From Takakia lepidozioides (Eukaryota > Streptophyta > Takakiopsida > Takakiales > Takakiaceae), in contig CM060733.1 of the NCBI GenBank assembly GCA_030704615.1, forward strand, positions 37,570,001 through 37,634,000: DNA of 64,000 nt, given 5' to 3'. Below are positions 31,901 to 43,956 of the stretch, piece by piece. Made by a program: the position numbers and the translations under genes. How positions within the stretch are numbered: position 1 is the first letter of the stretch; every line of letters begins with the position of its first letter. Under the pieces are notes generated by a model. The model ran no database searches. It worked only from the letters and a program-made list of their open reading frames with translations, and was not told the DNA's origin.

Positions 31901-34900
31901 CCGGTATGTCTCCTTCTCTGGATGACACTTTGGTAGCAGGTCTGTTACTGTGGTTTTCTCTTTGTTCTATACTGCTCCTGCTTCATGCCCTGGTGTGGTC
32001 CTTGCTGTGTCTTCTTGTGTTCTATGTCGGGGAGTTCATGGTCCAGGTCCAGGTGGAGTGGGTATCCATAGAAGGAGAGAAGTGTACTCATGCACTGTTT
32101 TTCCGTGTTCTAACTCTGCAGTGGGAAAATGAATTGACACCCAAAGCTTTGCATTTAGCTGTTTGAACCGCTTTTTGTATATGTGCATCCCAGTTGCAAG
32201 TGGAGGAAAACTCAACAACAAGATATGCGTAGGAGGAAGCACAGGGATCTCTTCGCTGCCCCATGTCCATTTGAGATCCCTCCTCCCTCCCCACAATCAT
32301 TAAGGCCACCACCGCGCATTTACTAACATTATCTTCCAGTCTCCACAGGTCAAAGTATCGCTTTGCACAATCAATCAACTCCTGAATATTGGATTGGGTA
32401 TCGCCTAGGCCCGCGAAGTCATCCAAAAACATTCAAGCTGCCATGGTGGCATTTACAGACCTTTAACTCAAATCCCTGGCTTTCCACATCTTCAAGTAGC
32501 TGATTGATGAAAACATTGAAGAGCACCGGGGAGAGGGCACAACCTTGAGCTACACCTTGGTCAATGGCTTGAGGGTCAGCCTCGAGATTATGGAAGTTGG
32601 TGAACAGAGGTGCAGGGACTATGTTCTTAATGGTCCTGAAGAGGGTCGCTCTCTTTTGAGAACACCTCGGACATTGTATCAGAGAATGGATATTGTTTTC
32701 AGGCTGCCCGCACATTGGGCATTCACAATCTCCCTTTCCTCTCTGCAGCAGACTCCTGCCCTGAGTTTAAATTTCTGTCTAGTGTGCTGAGGGTAGGTAG
32801 GCCCTTCAGAGGAGAGAGAGAGAAGAAAGAGTCTAGGTGGGCCTGCAGTTTTTGTGTGAGTAAAGGATGTCTATGGGACTGGGTGCAGGCAGCAAGGAGT
32901 GGGCAAAGCGTGACAAGAGCAGGGAGCATTTTGATTATGTTTGGGGGGGAAGATGCCAAGGGGCATAAACTAAGTGACTTGCACATCCTGGACCTGAAGT
33001 CACTCATGTGGCTGCCTCTACATACGACGTGAATTGGCCTAGCCTTTCTGCTACCCATTGCTCTCAGTTTCATGTGCCAAGGGGGGATGGAATGATCATA
33101 GCTGCTCATTAGGTTGTCTTCAGTTGAAGCTTGTGCTGTCATGGAGATTCTTTCCCTCACATGTGGTTGTGGCTGACTTCAGTTGGGTGGACTATGATGT
33201 AGAGGCCCTGGACCTTCACCACGAGCAAAGCATGCAGCTGCCATGTATGATGATCGTTTTTTACTGATATTTGGGGGAGCCTCCAAGTCCAAGCCTTTAA
33301 GTGATGTCTATGCACTTGATTTTGAAACAGTACGTTTTCCCCTGTGAATGTTGCTCTTTTCTGTGTTGGCAAGATTTTCAACGAAAAGCAAGGAGCATTT
33401 CATCTTCTGCTCAGAACATGGAAGTTTTAGGGGCAGGATGTGATCCCTTTGTGTTGTTGGTTGCAAAATAGGAGGGGTATTAGCTGTGCACTTTTGCATG
33501 AAGTGAGATAAACCTAGGGGACAACATTGACTAACAGGGGGTAGGTGCACAATCTACAGATGGAGTGGTCAAGGTTTGAAAACAAAGGCGTCTCTCCTTC
33601 ACCCAGGGCAGGGCATGCCAGTGTATTGGTTGGTGAAAAGTGGTATATCGCAGGTGGAGAAAATCGTGGTTTCGGTACATCCTTCTCCCTCATGCAAGCA
33701 GTTTGTTTCTTGGATCTTAGTGACTTTGTATTTGATGTAAATTGGCTTTCCATGTTTCATGAGTGATAGATGTTTAAGGACCACATTGGCATTTTGCAGG
33801 AGTGCTTGAAACCTTGGTGCTGGATATTACGAGGTCGACTTGGTCCGTGGTTGTTTTGACACCTCCTAATTCGCTTCTTGCCAACGAGGTCTGCTTAGAC
33901 ATTTGGTGATGCTTATTGCTTTGCATTTAGTAGGGTTTTTGATCTTGACCCCTATCCGTCAAGGACATTGTCGTTTAGTTCGTTGTTGTATCATCCATGC
34001 AAAATAAGGGCGTTGCTGGGACTTATGGAGTATGTACTTTGTGAAGAGTGCAATTGAGGTCATCCCATGTGCATACTGACTATGAAAAATAGAGTGCAGC
34101 AAGTCAAACAAATCCTTGTGTTTCCCTTCATCTTAAGAAAGGGCCACTCATGTCGTGAGGTATATGAAGAGCTTAATTGTGTGGATTGTAGAATAGTCAA
34201 TGCTTGTCTCATGAAGGTAGATGTCTTGAGGTGTCCTTAATATCTGGATCAATTTCAATACTTCTCTCATGTAAGTAGAAAATGAGCAAGATAGGTAGAA
34301 AGACAAAAAGCCTACCTCTTATCTTCTTGTATACATGGCAGGGTTTGAGCATGGTGCTGGTTCAGCGCAAGGAGAGAGCATTCTTAGTGGCATTCGGGGG
34401 ACGTGGCCGTGAACTTTCCAATGAGGTGCTTGCCTGTACTACCTTGCTTTCTCTGCAGTTGTTGCCAAAACATTTTCTCTTCGCATTGATTTGATCAAAC
34501 AGCTTGGGTGAGGTGATTTATTCTTGAATATCCAATTGTGAATGCTAGTACTGGTGCAAGCCTTTTGTCACTCATCCCTCTCTCTCTCTCTCTCTCTTGG
34601 ATGCTAGAGGATATCTGGAAAACCCGGATTAATTCTTTTTATGAAGGTAAGTCTTACTACCAACGTCAGCCCCTGACAGAGTAGGTTCTGTTCCTTTTTT
34701 CCCGCTCAAACTGGGCGCGGGGTCAATGGCCACAAGGCTACGGCCAACAACGTCTTATGAGTACAATCTCTTGGATGCTCTGGCTTCAGTGAGCATGGAC
34801 ACTAGTGTTTGAAGCATGTAGGATATCCTTCTTCCTCCCGCTCCCCTGGCCACTGTTACTCTGCCTCTCTCTCTCTTGCCGACATTGCATTGACTGGGTA

Positions 34901-37900
34901 AATAACTTTGTGGATGACATCGTGCAGTAAAATGCTGCATAGCTTGATCCTTCATCTGTATCCGTGATACACATCATGTCCTTGATTCCACCAAGTGAAG
35001 GAGGATGAGAAGAAGGCAAGCTAAATAAACTAAAATGTAGGCCATTTACAATGTGTATCCTCGTCGCTGTTGACTGTGTAGGTGCAAGTTTTGTACATAA
35101 CGCCGTCAGAGCGTTCGTCACCCACTTGTCAATTGGGGGGCAGTCTTGGAGATGCAGAGGCAAGTGATCTGCGGCAAAGTGCAGAAGCAGCATACTCAAC
35201 ACTCGTTGGAGCGGGGATACCTTGTGCATGTGTCAATGTGGCTAAAACCCATTTGATGCCGGTGGTAGAGCACCGCTCTATGCCACGCACTTCACCTTCT
35301 CACTCCCCCGGAAATGAGCATCTGGTGGACGCATCAGCATCCGGCCTAGTTCCTTTACGGAAGCCGTTCGCGGTTCCGCAAGACGTGGCCAAAGAGCAAA
35401 AGATTCATAAACAAGAACCTGAAGGGACTACCTTACAAGGTTTGGCAGAAAGCCCTTGGCAAGATGATACACCTCCGCAGCTCTGTAAGTTGGGGTCGCT
35501 CTCGGAGACGTAAGTATCATCTGTGCACGTGAAAGGTGAATGACTCTTGAAACCCCTGTCCAGGGGGGTGACTACAAGTGCTGGAGGTTTCCCAGTAGGG
35601 GGCCACTGCTCCAGACTCCCGTCATAACAATCTCTCTACACTCTCATGAACCTTGAATTCAAACCCAATTGGTGTAGTCCTAAGACAGTCAAAGAAAGCA
35701 AAGCAAGGTGAGGAAGGGCTTGCTAATACAGGAGGCATCTTCTTACTGCGCAGGTTTTACCAGGCCACTCTAAGTTGAACTTCAGGCTAGTGTCTAACAT
35801 GGGAATGGCCTTTCAGGTACTCCTGGAGAACCACTTCACATCCCTCCACTAAACTGTGCCATTTAAAGTACAATGGTAATTGTATCCACATTGGCTTCCA
35901 GTATCACAGTGTCTTCTAGCACCATGAATCAACATTTGTTTTTGCAAGGGCAACTTGAGAAGCAATCTAGGTTATCCTTGCCAGTGACTACAGTCGTTTC
36001 TTGGTTTGATCAGCAAATTACCCTCCACGTTTTCCTGCTGGTTTTGGACATCCACAGCCTAAGCCTGAAGTCCGTCATCCACACTATCATTGATTTTTTT
36101 TTATGACAAAGGAAGAAGGCACAAGTAGTTTATCACTTTCTTTCCCTTGGGCAATTCATCCTAGGGTACCGTAGTATGTTGTCCAAACATACTTGTCAAG
36201 CCTAAAGCCTTCTTGACCCTCATGTATTTCTCTACTTCGTACCCCCACCCAGTGCCTCTTAACCTCCCCGCTCTCCTGAGCTGTTCTTCAGCCTGAGTAG
36301 AGTGAGATGATGCTCTCTTGTGGGAGAGCCGCTTCACTAACTAGAGAATAAAGGAGTATTTGAAGAGCAACATTTTAGTGGAGCAAATCCTCGTAGAAAT
36401 GCCGAAGGAGTTCACACCTTGAAGTTCATCTGCGACTTACTTTTGAGCCTTGATCTCTCAAATTTGTTGCATGTCCTCATGAACATCTCAGTCCCTTCAT
36501 TAGTATCGAGAGCGTTGCCACCCAGTGTATTGACAAACATCAGTACAAATGAGTGACCCTTCAGAAGCAATGAGGTAATTGTAGGTATATTACCAACTAA
36601 TGGATGATGTTGTTACAGCCCATGAGATAGAGAAAGGTCTTGGATGCTTCTTGTGGTTTCCTGTGTTTGAGCACTAAGATAAGCATTGGGGTTTTTTTGA
36701 AATGCATAGAAATTCAGAACCTACAGATATTTGACATTGCTAGCAGTCCTCACACAATGTAGAAGGGAGTGGATGGGTGCATGGATGCTGTGTCAAGGAT
36801 GCCTTTGGGAATGGCAGCTTGAACAGAGCATGAAAATGAGGGTTGGTGGCCACATGTGATCAGGCCAATGGAAGTCATTCTCAAGATGTGGAGAACACGT
36901 CGGTCAATTTGGAATCAGCATCAGGGCCAGCCTCCCCAGTGGTGACTATGACGAGGCAGATAACACAGCATGGAGGGTCTTCCAGGAGAAAAGACTCCTC
37001 TGACTCTAACCTCTCATCAGTGTTGGAGAGCCCAGGATGGTTAGAGTATACAAACCTACAAACAGCTGGTGATGATGTGAGCACCCAAACTTGGAGATCT
37101 GTGGCCAGGGACAGTTATGACATGCAGTCCACAGTTGCAGGAATCAGTGGAAGCAATGCAGACAACTCTGAAGTCGAGCTTATGACACAGCTGCATGATG
37201 CCGATACAGTGGACAAGCGCATGCAGGTGGTTGCAAAGCTGAGGAAAAATTTCGAAAGAAAATTAGCAGCTGCAGTTCACAAGAATGAAATTACAGAAGG
37301 ACAGCTAGCAGCTGTCCTAAGAAGTAAAGAAGAGGCAGAAAAGAATCTGTCATCAGTTCTGAAGAGCCAGCAAAAGGCAGAGGCTAGACTTGAAGCTGCA
37401 CTGAAGGATCAGAAGGATGTCAAGGATAGGGTGCTGGCTGCAGAGCAGGCACAAGAGGACTCTAATAATCTTTGCAATGTGGTGCACTCTGAGAACCTGC
37501 GTTTGGAACATGACCTTGCCTTCCTTAAGGCTGTCCTGGAAGATACTCAGAGGGTGAGGCTCAAGAGTCTGGCTATGTGGGTGCTGCAGTAAACATATAT
37601 ATGTCCCAAATATGTTGAGGAATACCTCAGTTTTTTTATACATGTAACCTACAGGACATGAGGGAGCCCAAAGAAAAGCCTATCATGAAGGGCCTGATCT
37701 ACCTTAGATCCAGTCTTTTATAGAAGTCTATTGATTTCAGCTTCTGGGATTGTTCATGCAGGAATTGCATTCTACCCGAGAGGTTCTTGCAGGAGAGCGT
37801 TCACGAGCCTTTCAACTTCAGGTAAGAGGGTTTTGACGTTTTAGGCTGTACATTGTCTGGAAAGGGAATTGGGATCTCTCTCTCTCTCTCTCTCTCTCGT

Positions 37901-38958
37901 CAAAGCGCAAACAACGTCTTATGAGTACAATCTCTCGTCAAAGCTATGGCAAACAACGTCTTATGAGTACATTCTGGCATATAAGTTCCCTGAACTTGTT
38001 CCAGTCCAAGGACGACCTGAAGGGCCTCCTTTTGGCACTAGAATGAAAGTTAAACTAGTCTGCCTTTGAACAATAAGCAGATGCACAGAGGAAAGGGAGA
38101 TTGACAATACCTGATGTGCAGGTGGCCTGAAGACAATATCGTTTTTCTGATACATTGTCCAGGGTATTCTCATCAGAGAGTGACCCTTTTCAGGATCATC
38201 AAGAACATAGTCCCTGTGCCTCTGTTCACCAACTTTCAAAATTTCAAGGCTGAGCCTAAACCCTAGCCCTGTTGGGGTCTAACTGCCAGGCAGATCAGAC
38301 ATAGCAGATTGATGCTTGTGTGAAGGTCTATCTTGAGGAAAGTAAGTCCTAATGTATGTCAAGGTTAGTTTATATCAAGTGAAGTCCCACTAGCACCTCA
38401 TCAGGTAGTGTCTGTTCCCTCTTGTTTCACCCAAACTGGGTGTGGGTCTATGGCCACGTTTACAGCAAACGGCTATAGCAGACAACGTTTTATGAGTACA
38501 GTCTCTCAGTCTGTCTGCCAAGTTCCGCCCAAACTGGGTACGGGGTCTATGGCTACAAGGGTACAGCAAACAACCTCTCATTAGTACATTGTGTGTGTGT
38601 CAACTCTTTCTCCCTGGGTCGGTAGAGTTACTAGTTCCCTTAGGGTTGGTACTCTGCTGGGCCATGGCTGGCAAGGTACAGCAGCTAATATTGGCAGGGG
38701 GATCTCTATTTGTGTTGTTTATATTTCTCAGTTAACGGAAATTGATGCTAAGACCTTGGGCACTTGATCTCTACTGACTTCTAAGTGTATGTTACATGTG
38801 GCCGGGGAGGCAGGTGGAGGTGTTTGAACTGAAGCAGAAAATTCCTCCTCTGGAGTCCTCTCACATGGTATCTCCTACATTTTCTTCTCATGCAGGACAG
38901 CAAGCTGCAACTACTTGACAGTGTGACTAAAGGCCAATACAGTCAGATGCTTTGTTAG
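28996..38958 (+). CDS. Kelch-repeat protein with C-terminal coiled coil
   Basis: Sixteen exons join in frame with GT-AG borders: 28,996-29,094; 30,050-30,214; 30,434-30,511; 31,370-31,492; 31,574-31,640; 31,842-31,903; 32,889-33,028; 33,203-33,329; 33,560-33,668; 33,800-33,888; 34,342-34,425; 35,082-35,509; 36,875-37,553; 37,762-37,821; 38,814-38,867; 38,896-38,958 (TAG). Predicted 808 aa. Residues about 65-380 are kelch repeats (RRMLIAGGDTASGPISDVQ, KTVLLVAGQMDPVVDR, ILIMFGGEDAKGHKLSDLHI, FLLIFGGASKSKPLSDVYAL, EKWYIAGGEN, AFLVAFGGRGRELSNE), forming a beta-propeller; about 635-785 is coiled coil ending in ELHSTREVLAGERSRAFQLQ. The layout matches plant galactose-oxidase/kelch proteins like Arabidopsis At5g18590, related to the kelch acyl-CoA-binding proteins, but I see no acyl-CoA-binding domain. 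Likely a cytosolic scaffold; function unknown. The start of exon 13 and the first exon are the least certain. Confidence 0.9.
32100..32812 (-). mobile_element. LINE-B copy 2, rearranged, in a kelch intron
   Basis: Read on the minus strand, C-terminal text comes first (LKGLPTLSTL near 32,800; CGQPENNIHSLIQCPRCSQK near 32,710; NFHNLEADPQA) and is fused at about 32,588 directly to RT text (IDQGVAQGCALSPVLFNVFI, then DDFAGLGDTQSNIQELIDCA near 32,420 and on to about 32,100). In the other copies RT precedes the C-terminal region, so the order is permuted. Lies between kelch exons 31,842-31,903 and 32,889-33,028. Confidence 0.9.
34577..34597. repeat. (CT)n microsatellite at LINE-B target
   Basis: About ten CT units directly left of the LINE-B insertion at 34,606; its end forms part of the target duplication. 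Confidence 0.95.
34606..34766 (+). mobile_element. LINE-B copy 3: 161-bp 3' end with 13-bp target duplication
   Basis: Flanked by the perfect 13-bp repeat tctcttggatgct (34,593-34,605 and 34,767-34,779). The insert starts agaggatatctggaaaaccc, matching the last coding part of LINE-B (EDIWKTRINS...), and ends ggccacaaggctacggcc ... atgagtacaa. Strong 5' truncation, no poly(A). Located in the kelch intron 34,426-35,081. Confidence 0.97.
37875..37898. repeat. (TC)n microsatellite
   Basis: Twelve TC units, followed directly by a LINE-B 3' tail (aaacaacgtcttatgagtac). Confidence 0.95.
37899..38592 (+). mobile_element. Cluster of LINE-B 3' ends in a kelch intron
   Basis: The tail string caaacaacgtcttatgagta or close variants appears near 37,908, 37,950, 38,480 and 38,568. 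Between them, degraded C-terminal coding text is read (DDLKGLLLALE, tacattgtccagggtattct for the zinc region, gttcaccaactttcaaaatt). Lies in the kelch intron 37,822-38,813. Either several insertions in one place or tail reduplication. Confidence 0.85.
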
Positions 38959-39854
38959 CAACCACAGATAGATGGGAGGATGGACTTCGTATTTTATCAA
39001 AAAATGTTGATATTATTATTGGAACACTAAGTACCCACCATTTGGGTTGACATTTGCTGTGTGTGAGCCCAGTACAGGCTCAGACATTCATACTCTCTCC
39101 TTCATAAGTTCACTCTTGGATGATCATATATTCTTGGGCCTATGGTTGAATAACCTAAATTGCACAGGAGGGGTGAAACGTTTTTCTGAGTGAAGCCTTT
39201 TTGCTTCATAGAATGATGAACATGATTGCCACAACATCACTTATAATTAGTTATGGTTTGAGTCCGTTGGCAGGCAGTAACTGCTAGCGGCCCTGCCGCT
39301 GATAGTCGACCTCAGTGCATATAGCAGAACATAAGTCTAACTTCCGTCAGCTAAGCTCTTAGAACATGAGTGGGCATTGACCAGTCCGAATTCCTAGTTA
39401 TCTCCCACTCTGGGCCTTTTTCACCCTCAAAACACAATTCCTTGGGTTGCCTTTTACAAGCCTGATCCGTGCCAGGTGTGCACAGTCCCACAGTTGGAGT
39501 CTGGACCAGTGTTGTGCAGACTGACCACAGGAAAGTCAGGCTCCCGCTTGGTGACAAGCGACTCTCTGGAAATTCTGGAGCTAATTACCAAAATATTGAC
39601 GCTTTCAAATTGTAATCCCCCCACTTGGATCCACACCAGTTCTATTGGAGATTGTGAGAAGTGGATGTCAGCCTGCAGGAAGGGAGGGCTTTGTGAGCTG
39701 TGAAGGTGACAAACTGCTATTCTTTGAAACTTTGATGTTCACCCCACCGAGATGGCGGAGAGCGCTGGCAGACAGCGGACGGCCAGAGGCAGAGGTGCCA
39801 GCCACTCCAACTTTACCCATGGCGGGTCAAAACCAGTGTTGGGCGGTTATTTAT

Positions 39855-40390
39855 ATTTTTTGCTTTTGAAACAGTTCTGCAAAGACTATGGGATGCAAGT
39901 CAATCTTAGCAAGACCAAGATCATGGTCTTCAATGGCCAGGCTGATCGTAGATTCATCTTCAACCAGCAGGAAATTGAGATTGTCAAATCATACCGGTAC
40001 CTAGGTCTGGTTATCCACTCCCCCAAGTTTCACTTTGCAGCCACTGCCTTGGACAGATTGACTAAAGGTAAGGCGGCCTCCGTCCGCCTTCACGCCAAAT
40101 GCAAGCAAATACATGTGCGGCATCCCCCGACCAAAAAGTGTCTGTTTGACACCGTCGTCAGCCCTGCTACCATCTATGGTTGTGAGTTCTGGGCACCTGG
40201 TGTCCCTGTCTCCTGGTGGGAAAAGATTTTGGAACCATTACAGTCATCTTTTCTCCAAGCAATGCTTGGCGCCAGGAGCACAACTCCCTCTCAGATCCTA
40301 GGTGCAGAGTTCGCATGTGTACCATTGCAATCCGAGGCACAGTTCAGGCTTACAATCTGTGATGCTTGCTATTCATGCAATTACATGGGG
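39855..40390 (+). pseudogene. Reverse transcriptase fragment of a third LINE type
   Basis: Reads FCKDYGMQVNLSKTKIMVFN, EIEIVKSYRYLGLVIHSPKF, IYGCEFWAPG and LQSSFLQAMLGARSTTPSQI, matching the RT thumb and following region of non-LTR elements (L..YC...G..VN..KTK.M.F; YLG; YG.E.W). Its sequence differs from both LINE-A and LINE-B. The YADD block is missing, so it is 5'-truncated. No target duplication found. Confidence 0.85.
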
Positions 40391-40662
40391 GTTGAAATCT
40401 CAAAATTGACAAGAGAAAATGTGCCTCCAAATGAAGTACTTTTTTTTTCTACAATTTTTTTAAAAGCCAATGGTGGATGTGTGTATGTAATGCTCACACA
40501 CCAGAAGGTGAAGTGTTTTTTCCAAAATTGCTAATTTTCTGCCAAAAATGGCCTTTGGAGTGCAATCTGTTTTGGGCTTGTTTACCTGCCACGTCAGCGG
40601 TCAACAGCCCTTTTCAGGCCCCAAAACGTAAATGAAAGATCTAAGATATTTTTTGTAAGTAG

Positions 40663-40665
<3 letters not shown>

Positions 40666-40703
<38 letters not shown>
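40666..40703. repeat. Poly(T) tract, 38 bp
   Basis: Uninterrupted T run. It could be the poly(A) tail of a minus-strand retrocopy ending here, but I recognise no such copy to its right. Confidence 0.95.
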
Positions 40704-40704
<1 letters not shown>

Positions 40705-43700
40705 TTTTTTGCATCATACTCGAGACAAATCCCTTGTCATTAAAGCTTCAGGAGTGGGCCCCATCAGATTAGATCTGCAAAAATTAGGTCGAACTCCAAA
40801 TTCAAAGTGACCCGATTTAGGTCGCTTGGGAACTTAAGGGTTAAGAGTGAAATGTTTTTTTGGCCGGGTACCCATAAATCCGGTTATCATTTTCGCTATA
40901 ATTGAGGGTTATACAACCGGTTATCTATATTTATTTATTTATTAAAAAAGATATGAAATTATAGCTGAAACTTCTATCAATCATAAATACCTGCATTAGT
41001 ACAATAGAGCTGGTCTGCAGATATATTTTAGATATATGACACATGCATCTGGAATTACTAAATGAATTGGGCTCATCAATGGGGATTTAAAAAAATACAG
41101 TGTCCTATCATAATGTTTCAATGTGCTTCAATATATGAAGCCCTGGCAAGCTCATTAGCCAAGGACTTACACCACAGAACCGCCACTCATAACCTCATAA
41201 CCTTAGGTTATTAGGCCCAATATATATATTCGTAACCGTCCACTTAAAAAACACTCAACCGGTTGTCTACATCAATTTTAAAATTTCGACCTCTGCCAGT
41301 TACTATTGGGACCGGTTACTTGTATGCCTACACTCTGCCGGTTCCTAATGGGACCGGTTATTTCAATTTTCATTTCTTGTGGTTATATACATATAAGCGG
41401 ATAGATAACCAATTGTTATTAGAGACAAGAATAAATAACTGCCCAACATTGGTCAAGACGGGATGCTGGTGGGCCTCCTCTGCCAAAGCCCTAGGCGCCA
41501 AGGTGGTGCCCTCTTCCTCCATACCAAGGGACATATTTCTCTCACCCTGGCTATATTTCTCTTTTTTCACTATCAGTGCACACAAACACAACACTACATA
41601 AGGTAGTGCTACCATGATCGTGGTTACCAGCACTTGCAAATACCTTTTAGTCTAAGGTTGTCTTTTGGTGTGCCTTAGCTGAATGAGGCCAAATCCATGA
41701 TAGTTGATGATCGAGGCAAATGGACGTATATAAGGCCAAAGAAAAACTTAGGTCAACAATATTTGCAAATGCTCGGAACCACGATAGTTGACATTCAGGC
41801 ATAACCTCATCAAAGGGAGTCTGATTCAATAGCCGCACAGGGAAAGGAGCATGACTATCAGGAACGTCACCCCACAACACATTCCTCCCTTTGGCAGTCG
41901 AGATCTTCGGTTGTTTGCATCATCAATTCTATCTTGCGTCAGGCATAGGTTGCCGGCACTTTCTGACCCATCCTCTTTCCTATTGTCTTGTCTGACCTTC
42001 TTTAGGCACTAGGTGATACTAGCACAGTTTGATTTCTTCCGGTCCCAATATTGATGTCAGGGGGTCATCGGCTGTACCTCGCGGGCCCTACCTGTAAGCT
42101 CAAGTGTATTAAAATCAAGCCACATCAATATTGGGACCGGATTTCTTTTTGTCAATATATCTAGCTCTATGAGATTTTGTTTCTCCTCTTGGGGACAGTT
42201 TTACCCATTTGTACAGTCACCCCACTTGGGTCTTTTATAAAGCTATGCGGGATTTTTGGATGTTAAGATTTTTCTTCCCAGTATATCTGCATGTTGTAAG
42301 AATCTATTTGCCAGAAAACCAAATGGTATAGTGTTGTACTGTCACTTTCCAATTGTTAAGTTCAAACAATGCCTTGCTTGCCATTTCTATTCTCTAACAG
42401 GTCATCAAATAAGCATGGTGTAATGACACATGGAGTCCTCATTGAACATGCATTGTGACAATGCATAGTTGAATATTTCATGAACCAATCTTTGAGCTTG
42501 TCGCTACCCACAGGTGGATCATAGCAGACAAGAATATCTGCCTTAGACTGTTCACATGAAATGTTACTAGAAACTGAGAGGAAGAGACAGGTTCACATTG
42601 GAGCTACATTCACTTATTCTTTCCAAACCCGATCATCTTGAATTGTCAGAGATGTATATCTGAGATCACCTTTTGGTGTACAGTGCCTTAGAGTAAGGCA
42701 ACAATCCGCAATTGACCGAGTAATTGCCATGCTGAGTAAAGGTTGTAGTGTCACATGAAGCTATCTCTCCTATGCATGCTCTTTGCTCACCAATGGAGCA
42801 GCACGTTCCTTCCCTTTTTCAGCTTTTAACGTCATCACATTCTCATGCTATGACAGGATAACAGCAACAGCCCTGGAGCCATACAATTTCACGACAATGT
42901 AGAGATCATGACAAGATTATTCGTCCCCCAAAATCAGAGAGTATGGGGGGCTTGCGTAATGATGATACACTGACAGGATATCCTCACCCTAATTGTCAAA
43001 CATAGTAGGATTCCCACCAATTTCTAGCCAATTTGAGCTCTAATAACAACATGAACCCTAGTCTGCTTAATATCGAGGAGAAGGGTTCATATATGACAAT
43101 ATCAGTGAACTGTGATAGTGCCTCACCGTGGCAGAGGGTGATAGCTTACATGCTAACTGCTAACCTTATTGTACTGGGTCTTTGGACTTTCAGCAGTGGA
43201 GTCCTCTATGGCAGTCAGGCATATATATATGGACAGAGGAAGCGAACTTAAAATAACAATTCACTCCATTCCCACCCAAGTTTTAACCGGGAGTCTACCC
43301 AGCTGCCGCAGCAGCCTAGCTGCTGGTTAGCTAGGCAACTTCAAATGTGCACCCAGCTGACGCAGTCATTGGAGCTATCACGAGAAAAAGGTGCTCAGAA
43401 TTTTCCACTTCAAGTGGAATCAGCCCTTGGAAACCCGAATCCCTTGGGAATGCGGAAACAGAAAGGAAGCAAGGGCGACAACAACCACAAGCCCAAGCAA
43501 ACCCAGCAAGACTAGTGTGTCTGTGTCTGCCACTTCCAAGTCACTCTTCCCCAAATTTCGTCTCATCTCATCTAGCCATATCTCCTCTGCAAAGTCTTGG
43601 TCCTGGTATCCACAACAAGCAAGATGGTGTTAATAGATTGACAGTCAATGAAGTAACAAGCCCTGGGTCCATCCACAATCAACGCCACTGACGCGATAGA

Positions 43701-43950
43701 CAATAATATGAGAGAGTAGACGAAATTGCGAGTGCAACAGTAGTGATAGATGACAAACGAGGAAAGAACTATCAAACAGCCTTGCTTGCTATCAACCTTC
43801 TTTCCACAGATCCCGTCCCCAGTTTGGCCTGAAAAGAGTGTGTGAGAGAAAATTTATTGCCTCCTCCCTGCAAAGCTGGCTATGATATAGCATCATGGGC
43901 AATGGTCCCCCTGGAAACTACCCGTCCAAAGCCTTGTGGCATTTCAGCCC
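40704..43950. other. Intergenic stretch between kelch and GPI8 genes
   Basis: No protein family recognised. Holds ccggtta-type motifs scattered over 40,870-41,370 and a small inverted repeat at 42,039-42,140. Open frames at 41,647-41,880 (minus) and 43,033-43,251 (plus, one hydrophobic stretch, begins with TTG) have no recognisable features. It contains the 3' flanks of two convergent genes. Confidence 0.6.
42039..42140. repeat. Inverted repeat, 19-bp arms
   Basis: ccggtcccaatattgatgt at 42,039-42,057 and its exact inverse complement at 42,122-42,140, 64 bp apart. Could be a very small foldback element or a hairpin; no target duplication seen. Confidence 0.9.
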
Positions 43951-43956
43951 ACCCCC

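Noticed and set aside
32723-33160. Minus-strand 145-codon frame
   Set aside because: Composite of antisense kelch exon and LINE-B text; not a gene.
43033-43251. 72-codon frame with one hydrophobic stretch
   Set aside because: Begins with TTG, no homology recognised, and no supporting context.
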